Under the pieces are notes generated by a model that worked only from the letters and a program-made list of their open reading frames with translations, searched no databases and was not told the DNA's origin. Shown here piece by piece: positions 24,154 to 32,811 of a DNA stretch of 64,000 nt (position 1 is its first letter; each line of letters starts with the position of its first letter). Origin of the DNA: Streptomyces flaveolus (GTDB lineage Bacteria; Actinomycetota; Actinomycetes; Streptomycetales; Streptomycetaceae); contig NZ_JNWV01000028.1 of assembly GCF_000716535.1 (NCBI RefSeq), forward strand, positions 130,921 through 194,920, read 5' to 3'. A program made the translations under genes and the position numbers.

Positions 24154-25803
24154 TCAGTTGACGTTGACCGCGCTCCAGGCGGCGGCCACCGCGTTGTACT
24201 CGGCGCTGCCCGCGCCGTAGAGGTCCTTGGCCGCGTTGAGGGTGGCCGTGCGCGCGCCCGCGTAGTTGGTCGAGGAGGTCATGTAGACCGTCAGCGCCCG
24301 GTACCAGATCTTGCCGACCTTGTCCCGGCCGATGCCGGTGACCGTCGAGCCGTTGGACGTGGGCGAGTCGTAGCTGACGCCGTTGATGGTCTTCGCGCCG
24401 CTGCCCTCGGCGAGCAGGTAGGCGAAGTGGTTGGCGACGCCCGAGGAGTAGTGGACGTCCAGGTTCCCGACCGACGAACTCCAGTAGTCCGCCGAACTCC
24501 CGTCCTTGGACGGCTTGTCCATGAAGCGCAGGGCCGCCTTGCCGAAGCCGGGCTTCACGATCTTCTCGCCGATGAGGTAGTCACCGGTGTCGGAGGAGTT
24601 GTTCGCGTACCACTCCACCATCGTGCCGAGGATGTCGGAGGTGGCCTCGTTCAGCCCGCCGGACTCGCCCGAGTAGGTCAGCGCGGCGGTCTTGGACGTC
24701 ACGCCGTGGGTCATCTCGTGCCCGGCGACGTCGAGGGCGACCAGCGGCCCGAAGGTGGTGCCGTCACCGTCGCCGTAGGTCATGCAGAAGCAACTGTCGT
24801 CCCAGAAGGCGTTGTTGTAGTTGCTGCCGTAGTGGACGCGGTTGTACGAGCCCTTGCCGTCGCCCGCGATGCCGTTGCGGCCGTGGATGTTCTTGTAGTA
24901 GTCCCAGGTCTCGTTGGTGCCGTACTGGGCGTCGACGGCGGCCGAGGCGCGGTCCGCCGTGGTGCCCGAGCCCCAGTGGTTGTCGGCGTCCGTGAACAGG
25001 GTCGCGGGGGCCCGGCTGAAGCAGATGCCGAAGATGCACAGGTCGGTCTTGCCCTCGGCGTCACCGGTGTAGGTGTTGCCCCGCGTCGGGTCCTTGAGCT
25101 GGTACGACGTCCCCGACTGGGTGGTCTCCAGCGGCACCGTGCCGCTGTAGAGCCCCTTGCCGTCGCCGGTGGCCGTCTCGATGCTGTCCCAGGCGTCGAT
25201 CTGCGCGCCGGTGCGCGCGTCGGTCAGCACGGTCCGGGCGACGGGGTTGCCGAGCGAGTCCAGGCCGGCCGCGTCGGTGCGCCAGGCCAGCTTCGGGCTG
25301 CCGTGCAGGGCGTCGACCACCAGCACCGGCTTGGCCTTGGCCTGCTTCAGCGTCGTGCCGGGGTTGGCCGCGCGCAGGGCGCTCACCGCGAGACCGGCGG
25401 CCCTGGGGCCGGAGACCCGCGGGGTGACGGAGGGCACGGAGATCGCCTGCCGGGTGGCCCGGTCGGCGCTGCGGTAGGCGCCGTCGGGAGCGAGGTGGAC
25501 GACGAAGTCGCCGCCCAGAACGGGGAGCTGACGGTAGGTGCGGTCGTAGCGGACGTGCTGGGTGCCGTCCTTGTCCACGACCACGTCCCGGACGCTGGTG
25601 TCCTGGGGGGCGGTGAGGCCCAGGGCCGTCGCGTGGGCCAGGAGGGCCGACGCCGCGTTCTCGACCGCGGTGGCCCGGGTCGGCCGGGCGTCGGCGTGGG
25701 CGGCGGGGGAGAGGCTGACGGCCAGCAGGGTCGCCGTGGTCAGGGCGACACCGGCGGTGGCTGTGCGACGGGTTCCTCGGACGTGCTGCCGTATCCGGCT
25801 CAT
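24154..25803 (-). CDS. Secreted M4-family (thermolysin-like) metallopeptidase
   Basis: A 549-residue secreted zinc protease. It has a signal peptide (to about residue 37, ending PAAHADA) and an FTP/PepSY-type propeptide (TRATRQAISVPSV region). The mature M4 domain has the HExxH zinc motif AGHEMTHGVT, the downstream Glu ligand in GGLNEATSDILG, and a catalytic His region near GVANHFAYLLAEG. The ATG at 25803 is preceded by GAGGAGAC; an upstream in-frame start at 25857 would lie in the promoter. A 14-nt palindrome sits 70 nt upstream. It probably degrades extracellular protein for nutrition or development. Confidence 0.94.
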   Translation of the reverse strand: MSRIRQHVRGTRRTATAGVALTTATLLAVSLSPAAHADARPTRATAVENAASALLAHATALGLTAPQDTSVRDVVVDKDGTQHVRYDRTYRQLPVLGGDFVVHLAPDGAYRSADRATRQAISVPSVTPRVSGPRAAGLAVSALRAANPGTTLKQAKAKPVLVVDALHGSPKLAWRTDAAGLDSLGNPVARTVLTDARTGAQIDAWDSIETATGDGKGLYSGTVPLETTQSGTSYQLKDPTRGNTYTGDAEGKTDLCIFGICFSRAPATLFTDADNHWGSGTTADRASAAVDAQYGTNETWDYYKNIHGRNGIAGDGKGSYNRVHYGSNYNNAFWDDSCFCMTYGDGDGTTFGPLVALDVAGHEMTHGVTSKTAALTYSGESGGLNEATSDILGTMVEWYANNSSDTGDYLIGEKIVKPGFGKAALRFMDKPSKDGSSADYWSSSVGNLDVHYSSGVANHFAYLLAEGSGAKTINGVSYDSPTSNGSTVTGIGRDKVGKIWYRALTVYMTSSTNYAGARTATLNAAKDLYGAGSAEYNAVAAAWSAVNVN

Positions 25804-25872
25804 CTGTCTCCTCGGGGAGGCGCCAGGCTGGGTGTGGGGGTGGCGCTGACGTATCACCGAGATTTAAGAGGC

Positions 25873-25886
25873 CATGACATGTCATG
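25873..25886. promoter_or_regulatory. 14-nt perfect palindrome in M4 protease promoter region
   Basis: CATGACATGTCATG is its own reverse complement and lies in AT-richer DNA between the M4 protease and the divergent GGCT gene. Its position and symmetry suggest an operator. The regulator is unknown. Confidence 0.5.
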
Positions 25887-25953
25887 TCCATAGCGCGTTC
25901 ATGGATCTTCGGACGGATGTGTGAGGAGCCGGCGAGGGTCCAGAATCGTTTCC

Positions 25954-26382
25954 GTGATCGCCGAGGACCCCCGCCCCCTGCCCTTCTTCGTCTACGGCAC
26001 GCTCCGCCCCGGCGAGGCCAACCACGACCTCTTCCTGCGCGGTCGCACCCTCGCCGAGGAGCCGGCCCGCCTCACCGGTGCCGTGCTGTACGACGGCCCC
26101 GGCTACCCCTACGCGGTCGAGGAGCCCGGCGGAACCGTGCGCGGGGAACTGGTGACCGCCCGGCCCGAGGCGTACGAGGAACTGCTGGCCGCCCTGGACC
26201 GGCTGGAGGAGTATGTGCCGGGCGACCCCCGCAACCTCTACGAACGCCTCGCCCGGGACGTCGTACGCACCGCGGGCGGCACCGTGCGGGCCTGGGTCTA
26301 CCTGGCCGCCCCGCGGGTCGCCGCCCGGCTGCGCGCCACCGGCACCCGCATCGCGGACGGCGACTGGTTCTCCCGCCGCTGA
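25954..26382 (+). CDS. Gamma-glutamylcyclotransferase-like (AIG2 fold) protein
   Basis: A small cytoplasmic protein with the family substrate loop FVYGTLRPGEANHDLFL near the N-terminus and the downstream acidic region RPEAYEELLAALDRLEEY. That loop and the conserved Glu form the active site in gamma-glutamylcyclotransferase-fold enzymes. GTG 25954 gives the shortest sensible N-terminus (VIAEDPRPLPFF); GTG 25921 is also in frame, and neither has a strong ribosome site. It ends 1 nt before the convergent NAT gene's stop. Confidence 0.85.
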   Translation: MIAEDPRPLPFFVYGTLRPGEANHDLFLRGRTLAEEPARLTGAVLYDGPGYPYAVEEPGGTVRGELVTARPEAYEELLAALDRLEEYVPGDPRNLYERLARDVVRTAGGTVRAWVYLAAPRVAARLRATGTRIADGDWFSRR

Positions 26383-26383
26383 G

Positions 26384-27241
26384 TCAGGGCAGCAGGGTGA
26401 CCCCCTCGGGCACCTCGATGCCGAACTCCTCCTCCACCACGCGCCGCGCCTGAGCCTCCTCGGCCAGCGTGCGCTCGGTCACCGTGCCGTCGGCGAGCGT
26501 CTCGGTGAACCGGGCGCCGTCCAGGGCGAGATGGCGATCGGCGGTGGTGCGCTGAAGATACGGGCGGCGGGTGAAGGGGGAGCGGGGGTGAGTGCCGACG
26601 AACCAGTTGAACACCTCCAGGTCGGGCGCGGCGAACGGCTCCTGGGTGAACGCGTACTGACCGGCCCACGCCCTCCCGCCACCGCCCCGAGGGCCGTGGA
26701 ACTGCAACTCCCACAGCTCCAGCGGCCCGTCGTGGGGCAGCCGCACCAGCCGGTGCCGGCGACCGGCGCCCTCGAACTCGGTGCCGGTGACCAGCGGCAC
26801 CGGCAGCAGCAGCGCGCCCGGCGCGCCGAAGCCGACGTCCGCCAGGTACGGCAGGGGCTCGCCCGCCACCTCGACCCGGAGCATCGCGTGCGTCCGGGGC
26901 CGGCTCTCCGGCGTCCCCGCTCCCACCACGACCCGGCCGGCCAGCTGGGTCACCCGGAAACCGAACGCCTCCAGCGCCAGCCGGAGCAGGATGTTGTGCT
27001 CGTAGCAGTAGCCGCCGCGCCGGCCGTGGATCATCTTGGCCATCAGGTCGGCGGGCGCGAGGGACGGAGCCGTGCCCCGCACCGGGTCCAGGTTCTCGAA
27101 GGGCAGCGACAGCGCGTGCGCCAGGTGCACCCCGCGCAGGGTGGCCAGGTCGGCCCGCCGCTCGCCCTTGAAGCCGATGCGGTCGAGATAGGCGTCGAGG
27201 TCGTACGCTGCGCTCTGCTCGGTCAGCTCGGTGTCGGACAT
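26384..27241 (-). CDS. nat: Arylamine N-acetyltransferase
   Basis: A 285-residue acetyl-CoA-dependent enzyme. The catalytic triad is visible: Cys in RRGGYCYEHN (about residue 79), His in PRTHAMLRVEV and Asp in LADVGFGAPG. The N-terminal AYDLDAYLDRIGFKG and PFENLDPV match the family. It acetylates arylamines or arylhydrazines; in actinomycetes, relatives can act in detoxification or aromatic-amine biosynthesis. It lies 54 nt downstream of the nitrate reductase stop on the same strand, so low-level cotranscription is possible. Confidence 0.94.
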   Translation of the reverse strand: MSDTELTEQSAAYDLDAYLDRIGFKGERRADLATLRGVHLAHALSLPFENLDPVRGTAPSLAPADLMAKMIHGRRGGYCYEHNILLRLALEAFGFRVTQLAGRVVVGAGTPESRPRTHAMLRVEVAGEPLPYLADVGFGAPGALLLPVPLVTGTEFEGAGRRHRLVRLPHDGPLELWELQFHGPRGGGGRAWAGQYAFTQEPFAAPDLEVFNWFVGTHPRSPFTRRPYLQRTTADRHLALDGARFTETLADGTVTERTLAEEAQARRVVEEEFGIEVPEGVTLLP

Positions 27242-27295
27242 ACCCCCGAACCTATGCGAGCCCCGCCGCCCGTGCCGCGTCCGGCGGACCGGACC

Positions 27296-29641
27296 TCACT
27301 GGTCCGCTGGACCTAGGACCTCCACCCGCACCGCGCACGACTTGAACTCGGGCATCCGGGAGGTCGGGTCCAGGGCCGGGTTGGTGAGCGTGTTGGCGCG
27401 GCCCTCGCCCGGCCAGTGGAAGGGCATGAAGACGGTGTCCGGCCGGATGGCACCGGTGATCCGCGCGGGCGCGACGGCCCGGCCGCGCCGGGACACCACC
27501 GCCACCGGGTCGCCGTCGGCCGCCCCCAGCCGGGCCGCGAGCCGCGGGTGCAGCTCCACGAACGGGCCGGGCGCCGCCGCGTTCAGCTCCGCCACGCGCC
27601 GGGTCTGCGCCCCCGACTGGTACTGCGACACCACCCGCCCGGTGGTCAGCAGCAGCGGGTACTCGGCATCCGGCTCCTCGGCCGTGGCCCGGTGCGCCAC
27701 GGGCACGAACCGGGCCCGGCCGTCGGGGGTGGCGAAGCGGTCGAGGAAGAGGCGGGGGGTGCCGGGGTGGGTGTGGCCGGCGGGGGCGCGGGCGGCGCCG
27801 GCGTCCGCCGCGGGGCGGTGGGGCAGGGAGTCGAGGGCGGTCCCGGCGTCGGCTGCCGGGTCGTCCGGCACGGCGTCCTCCGTGGTCCTGGCTGCCGCCG
27901 TGAGGCGGGCGGGCGGCACGTCGGCGGTGCCGCCGGTGTCCGCCGCCGGGTCGTCGGGCAGTGTGTCCAGGACCGCGTCCTCTCCGTCGGACGCACCGGT
28001 ACCCCCGGTCTCCTCGGAGCCCTCCGTCTCGCCCGGACCCTCCGGGCACGGCCAGAAGACGCCGTTCTCCTCGGCCAGGCGGCGGTAGGTGATGCCGGAG
28101 TAGTCCGCCGGGCCCCCGGCGCTCGCGCGGCGGAGTTCCTCGAAGATCTCCTCCGGGTCGGTCGGGAAGCCCTTCTCCACCCCGAGGCGGTCGGCCAGCT
28201 CGTGCAGGACGTACAGGTCGCTGTGGACGCCGGGCGGGGGAGCGACGGCCTGGCGGCGCAGCAGCACGCGGCCCTCCAGGCTGGTCGTCGTGCCCGTCTC
28301 CTCCGCCCACTGGGTCACCGGAAGCACGACGTCCGCCAGCTCCGCCGTCTCCGAGAGGACGACGTCGGCCACCGCGAGGAAGTCCAGCGAGCGCAGGCGC
28401 TGCTCGACGTGGGCCGCGCGCGGGGCCGACACCACCGGGTTGGAGCCCATCAGCAGCAGCGCCCGGACGTCCGTACCGAGGGCGTCGAGGAGTTCGTACG
28501 CGCTGCGCCCGGGACCGGGCAGGCTGTCCGGATCCACGCCCCACACGCCCGCCACGTGCCGCCGCGCCGCCGGGTCGTCCAGCTTGCGGTAGCCGGGCAA
28601 CTGGTCGGCCTTCTGGCCGTGTTCGCGTCCGCCCTGCCCGTTGCCCTGCCCGGTCAGACAGCCGTACCCGGAGAAGGGGCGGCCCGGACGGCCGGTCGCC
28701 AGGCACAGGTTGATCCAGGCGCCCACCGTGTCCGTGCCCTTGGACTGCTGCTCCGGTCCGCGCGCGGTGAGCACCATCGCCGCCTCCGGCTCGCAGAACA
28801 TCCGCACCGCCTCGCGGAGTTGCGGCACCGGCACCCCGGTGATCCGCTCCACGTACTCCGGCCAGTGCGCCATCGCCGCGGCCCGGGCCTCCTCCCACCC
28901 GGTGGTCCGCTCCCGGATGTACTCCTCGTCCGTCCGCCCCTCGGCCACCACCAGGTGCAGGAGGCCCAGGGCGAGGGCGAGATCGGTGCCGGGGCGGGGT
29001 GCCAGGTGCAGGTCCGCCTGCTCGGCGGTCCGCGTCCGGCGCGGATCGACGACGATCAGCGTGCCGCCGTTCTCCCGCAGCTCCGTGAAGAACCGCAGCG
29101 ACGGCGGCATGGTCTCGGCCAGGTTGGACCCGACGAGGATCACGCACCCGGTCCTCGGGACGTCCTCCAGCGGGAACGGCAGTCCCCGGTCGAGACCGAA
29201 CGCCTTCGTACCGGCCGCCGCGGCCGACGACATGCAGAACCGGCCGTTGTAGTCGATCTGCGAGGTGCCCAGCACCACCCGGGCGAACTTGCCGAGCGTG
29301 TACGCCTTCTCGTTGGTCAGCCCGCCCCCGCCGAACACCCCGAGCGCGTCGGGGCCGTATCGCTCCCGCGTCGCCCCGAGCCGCTCGGCGATCCGGTCCA
29401 GCGCCTGGGGCCAGCTCGCCTCCACCAGCCGGCCGCCGTCGCGCACCAGCGGCGCGGTCAGCCGTACCGCGGGTGACAGCACCTCGGCCGCCGTACGGCC
29501 CTTGCCGCACAGCGCGCCCCGGTTCACGGGGAAGTCCGCGCGTTCGGTGACCTCGACGCCCCCCTGGGGCAGGGGCGTGATGTTCATCCCGCACTGCAGG
29601 GCGCAGTACGGGCAGTGGGTGGGCGTCGGGGTGTTCTCCAT
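27296..29641 (-). CDS. nasA: Assimilatory nitrate reductase, molybdopterin family
   Basis: A 781-residue cytoplasmic molybdoenzyme. The N-terminal [4Fe-4S] site starts CPYCALQCGMN with a later Cys in RGALCGKGRTAAEVL. Then come the molybdopterin domains (VFGGGGLTNEKAYTLGKFAR; SNLAETMPPSLRFF; GRPGRPFSGYGCLTGQGNGQGGREHG region) and the C-terminal molydopterin-binding domain (LLLTTGRVVSQYQSGAQTRR). It probably reduces nitrate to nitrite for NirBD. Around residues 545-620 it contains an unusual Asp/Ala/Pro-rich insertion with three PxxPAAD repeats. Upstream, two GTAAC elements suggest GlnR. The symbol follows the S. coelicolor usage. Confidence 0.9.
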   Translation of the reverse strand: MENTPTPTHCPYCALQCGMNITPLPQGGVEVTERADFPVNRGALCGKGRTAAEVLSPAVRLTAPLVRDGGRLVEASWPQALDRIAERLGATRERYGPDALGVFGGGGLTNEKAYTLGKFARVVLGTSQIDYNGRFCMSSAAAAGTKAFGLDRGLPFPLEDVPRTGCVILVGSNLAETMPPSLRFFTELRENGGTLIVVDPRRTRTAEQADLHLAPRPGTDLALALGLLHLVVAEGRTDEEYIRERTTGWEEARAAAMAHWPEYVERITGVPVPQLREAVRMFCEPEAAMVLTARGPEQQSKGTDTVGAWINLCLATGRPGRPFSGYGCLTGQGNGQGGREHGQKADQLPGYRKLDDPAARRHVAGVWGVDPDSLPGPGRSAYELLDALGTDVRALLLMGSNPVVSAPRAAHVEQRLRSLDFLAVADVVLSETAELADVVLPVTQWAEETGTTTSLEGRVLLRRQAVAPPPGVHSDLYVLHELADRLGVEKGFPTDPEEIFEELRRASAGGPADYSGITYRRLAEENGVFWPCPEGPGETEGSEETGGTGASDGEDAVLDTLPDDPAADTGGTADVPPARLTAAARTTEDAVPDDPAADAGTALDSLPHRPAADAGAARAPAGHTHPGTPRLFLDRFATPDGRARFVPVAHRATAEEPDAEYPLLLTTGRVVSQYQSGAQTRRVAELNAAAPGPFVELHPRLAARLGAADGDPVAVVSRRGRAVAPARITGAIRPDTVFMPFHWPGEGRANTLTNPALDPTSRMPEFKSCAVRVEVLGPADQ

Positions 29642-29664
29642 GCCGCCCAGCGTGCGTCGTACGT

Positions 29665-29692
29665 GTTACGACCCCGGGTCGCCTCCGGTTAC
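29665..29692 (-). promoter_or_regulatory. Possible GlnR-like site upstream of nasA
   Basis: Two GTAAC elements on the minus strand (29692-29688 and 29669-29665) lie 24-52 nt before the nasA start. Their start-to-start distance is 23 nt rather than the canonical 22, and the intervening half-site (CGACC) is poor. The call is therefore tentative. Confidence 0.35.
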
Positions 29693-29744
29693 ACCCCCGG
29701 CACGGCGACCTCCCCGCGCCGGCCGGCGGGCCGTGAGGCCGCGG

Positions 29745-30425
29745 TCACCGCCCGGCGGCCAGCGCTCGCGCCACCCCCGGCTCCTTCGGCCCCAGGAACC
29801 GCGGATCCGGCCGGAAGACGGCGTCCAGCGCCGCCTTGCCCGCCGCGAACACCTCCCGCGTCCCGCCGTAGTACCAGGTCACGTCGTGCTCGGCGTCGAC
29901 CCCGACCCCGTAGGACTCCACCCCCGCCGCCTCGCACAGGGCCACCGCCCGCCGGATGTGGAAGCCCTGGCTGATCAGCACCGCCCGGTCCACCCCGAAG
30001 ATCTTCTTCGCCCGGACACAGGAGTCCCAGGTGTCGAACCCGGCGTAGTCGCCGACGATCCGCGCGTCCGGCACCCCGTGCTTCGTGAGGTAGGCGCGCA
30101 TGGCGTCGGGCTCGTCGTAGTCCTCGCGGCTGTTGTCCCCGGTGACCAGCACGACCTCGATCCGCCCCGCCCGGTACAGCGTGGCCGCCGCGTCCAGCCG
30201 GTGCGCGAGGTACGGCGACGGCTCCCCGTGCTTCCACAGCCCCGCCCCGAACACCACCGCGACCTCGGTGCGCGGCACGTCCGCCGTCGTCCGCAGCCGG
30301 TCCGCCGTCGACACGTAGAGCCAGGTGGACGGCAGCAGCGCCAGCACACAGCCGGCCATCACGGCCTGCACCAGCCGCCGCTGCCCGGTCCGCGTGCGCG
30401 GCCATCGCGGTCGACGGATCCTCAT
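29745..30425 (-). CDS. SanA/YdcF-family (DUF218) membrane protein
   Basis: A 226-residue protein with one N-terminal transmembrane helix (about residues 20-40, VQAVMAGCVLALLPSTWLY) and an extracytoplasmic DUF218 domain. Motifs are VVFGAGLWKHGEPSPYLAHRLD, VTGDNSREDYDEPDAMRAYL, VGDYAGFDTWDSC and VLISQGFHIRRAVALCE. SanA of enteric bacteria affects envelope permeability to vancomycin; the biochemical role is unknown. The ATG at 30425 gives a basic leader followed by the helix. Confidence 0.88.
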   Translation of the reverse strand: MRIRRPRWPRTRTGQRRLVQAVMAGCVLALLPSTWLYVSTADRLRTTADVPRTEVAVVFGAGLWKHGEPSPYLAHRLDAAATLYRAGRIEVVLVTGDNSREDYDEPDAMRAYLTKHGVPDARIVGDYAGFDTWDSCVRAKKIFGVDRAVLISQGFHIRRAVALCEAAGVESYGVGVDAEHDVTWYYGGTREVFAAGKAALDAVFRPDPRFLGPKEPGVARALAAGR

Positions 30426-30578
30426 ACGGCCCCCCAGTGATCGCTCCCGACCAAGGAGGACGCCACCGGCGCCGCTCCGGTTCACCTCACACCGGACGCC
30501 CGTACGAGGTGAACCCGCGGAAAATACCCGTGACGGCCACGCAACGGGCGCGCAACGTGCTCCGGTCAGGATCGTTCC

Positions 30579-31364
30579 ATGACGGCGTCGATCCCCCTCC
30601 GCACCAGCAGCCGGCTCGTCTCCCCGCTCGGCCGCCGCCCGGCCCCGCCGGCCCTCGTGCTGGTCGCCCACGGCAGCCGGAACCCCCGGGCCCTGACCAC
30701 CGTGCGGGCCCTGATGGCCAGGGTCGGCGCGCTGCGCCCCGGCCTCCCCGTCCACCTGGGGCACATCGAGCTGAACGAGCCCCTGCTCCCCGACACCCTC
30801 GCCGCCCTCGGCGGCGCCCCCGCCGTCCTCGTCCCGCTCCTCCTCGCCCGCGGCTACCACGTCAAGCAGGACATCCCCGAGATGGCGGCGGCCTCACCGG
30901 TACGCGCGCACGTGGCCGCCCCGCTCGGACCCCACCCCCTCCTCGCCGAGGCCCTGCACGCCCGCCTCCTGGAGGCCGGCTGGCCGGCGGCCATGGACGA
31001 CACCGCCCGCCGTGAGACCGCGGTCGTCCTCGCCGCCGCCGGCTCCCGCGACCCCGACTCGGCCACGGACACCCGCCGCACGGCCCGCCTCCTGACCGCC
31101 CGCCTGGGCGTTCCGGTGCTCCCCGCCTACGCCTCGGCGGCGACCCCGACGGTCCCGACGGCGGTGCGCGCGCTGGCGGCGAGGGGCCGCCACAGGGTGG
31201 CGGTGGCGTCCTGTTTCACGGCCCCGGGCCGCTTCGCCACCCAGTGCGCGGACGCGGCGCCGTGGATCGCCTCGGCACCCCTGGGCGCCCACGAGGCGAT
31301 GGCGCGCCTGGTCCTCCACCGCTACGACCAGAGCCTGGCACAAGGGGCCACGGCGGCTGCCTGA
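30579..31364 (+). CDS. Sirohydrochlorin chelatase/cobaltochelatase (CbiX-type)
   Basis: A 261-residue two-repeat class II chelatase. The N-terminal half has LVAHGSRNPRALTTVRAL and the metal-binding His in LLLARGYHVKQDIPEMA. The C-terminal half has AAAGSRDPDSATDTRR. It inserts Fe or Co into sirohydrochlorin. Siroheme is the NirB cofactor, so its place between the nasA/SanA genes and dgt suggests a role in nitrite assimilation. The second repeat seems to have lost the equivalent His (ASCFTAPGRFA), as in other long actinobacterial forms. Confidence 0.88.
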   Translation: MTASIPLRTSSRLVSPLGRRPAPPALVLVAHGSRNPRALTTVRALMARVGALRPGLPVHLGHIELNEPLLPDTLAALGGAPAVLVPLLLARGYHVKQDIPEMAAASPVRAHVAAPLGPHPLLAEALHARLLEAGWPAAMDDTARRETAVVLAAAGSRDPDSATDTRRTARLLTARLGVPVLPAYASAATPTVPTAVRALAARGRHRVAVASCFTAPGRFATQCADAAPWIASAPLGAHEAMARLVLHRYDQSLAQGATAAA

Positions 31365-31432
31365 GAGCCACAACGCACCCTCACCCGCGGGCGAAACCGA
31401 ACATGGCAGACGATTAGGCTTACTGTCGACCC

Positions 31433-32707
31433 ATGGAAGGCACCGCACTCTCCACGGCATACGACCCGGCGTCACTCGAGCGCTGGGCCCCCGAACCGGA
31501 CAAACGCCCGGGTCGCACAGCCTTCCAGCGCGACCGCGCCCGCATCCTCCACTCCGCCGCCCTGCGGCGTCTCGCAGGCAAGACGCAGGTGGTGACCCCG
31601 GGCACCAGGAGCCAGGTCTGGGACGCCAGCCCCCGGACACGGCTCACCCACTCCCTCGAATGCGCCCAGGTCGGCCGGGAGCTGGGCGCCGCCCTCGGCT
31701 GTGACCCCGACCTGGTCGAGGCGGCCTGCCTCGCCCACGACCTCGGTCACCCACCCTTCGGCCACAACGGCGAAACCGCGCTGAACGAGTTCGCCGACGA
31801 CTGCGGCGGTTTCGAGGGCAACGCCCAGTCCCTCAGGCTCCTCACCCGCATCGAGCCCAAACGGTTCACCCCGGAGGGATCCGTCGGCCTGAACCTGACC
31901 CGCGCCGCCCTGGACGCCGCCACCAAGTACCCGTGGCCGCGCGGCACGCACCCCACCGACCCGGCGTCGCGGAAGTTCGGCGTGTACGAGGACGACCGCC
32001 CGGTGTTCGACTGGGTCAGACGGCACGCCCCCGGCACCCGCACCTGCTTCGAGGCGCAGGTCATGGACTGGTCGGACGACGTCGCCTACTCGGTGCACGA
32101 CGTCGAGGACGGCCTGCACGCCGGCCACATCGACCCCAACTGCCTGCACGCCGACCCGGAACGGCAGGCGGTGTTCGAGGTCGCCGTCGGCCGGTACGTC
32201 CCCGTGGACACCGACCCCGCCGAACTCGCCGCCGCCCTGGACCGCCTCCAGGACGAGGAGTGGTGGCCGCACGGCTACGACGGAACGGCGGTCGCCCAGG
32301 CCCGCCTGAAGGACGCCACCAGTCAGCTCATCGGCCGGTTCTGCCTGGCCGCCGAGGGCGCCACCCGGGCCGCGTTCGGCAGCGGCCCGCTCACCCGCTA
32401 CGACGCCGAACTCGTCGTACCCCGCGAGACCCGCATGGAGTGCGCGGTGCTCAAGGCGGTCGCGGACCGGTACGTGATGCAGCGCGCGGAACAGGAGCGG
32501 CTGCGCGCCGACCAGCGGGTCATCGTCGCGGAGCTGGCCGAGGCGCTGACCGCACGCGCGCCCGAGGGCCTGGACCCCCAGTTCCGGGCGCTGTTCGACG
32601 CGGCGGACGACGACCGGGCGCGCAAGCGGGTGATCGTGGACCAGATCGCCTCGCTGACCGACGCCTCGGCGCTCTCGCTGCACGCGAGACTTACGGGGCA
32701 TATGTGA
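31433..32707 (+). CDS. dgt: Deoxyguanosinetriphosphate triphosphohydrolase-like
   Basis: A 424-residue HD-domain dNTPase. Metal-binding residues are seen in [16 protein letters not shown], the HD in [17 protein letters not shown] and later [16 protein letters not shown]. It hydrolyses dNTPs to nucleosides and triphosphate, controlling nucleotide pools. It starts a collinear set with the ferredoxin reductase, primase and sigma-factor genes, an arrangement common in actinobacteria, where dgt precedes dnaG. The sequence just upstream (TTAGGCTTACTGTC) may be part of its promoter. Confidence 0.94.
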   Translation: MEGTALSTAYDPASLERWAPEPDKRPGRTAFQRDRARILHSAALRRLAGKTQVVTPGTRSQVWDASPRTRLTHSLECAQVGRELGAALGCDPDLVEAACLAHDLGHPPFGHNGETALNEFADDCGGFEGNAQSLRLLTRIEPKRFTPEGSVGLNLTRAALDAATKYPWPRGTHPTDPASRKFGVYEDDRPVFDWVRRHAPGTRTCFEAQVMDWSDDVAYSVHDVEDGLHAGHIDPNCLHADPERQAVFEVAVGRYVPVDTDPAELAAALDRLQDEEWWPHGYDGTAVAQARLKDATSQLIGRFCLAAEGATRAAFGSGPLTRYDAELVVPRETRMECAVLKAVADRYVMQRAEQERLRADQRVIVAELAEALTARAPEGLDPQFRALFDAADDDRARKRVIVDQIASLTDASALSLHARLTGHM

Positions 32708-32811
32708 AAGGAACATGACCCTGCGTGGCCTGATCGGGTCACACCCTCTTCCCGCATCACGCTGCGTGCGGGACGCTCGCATGTGGCGGCACCCTTACGA
32801 GGAGGCATCAA

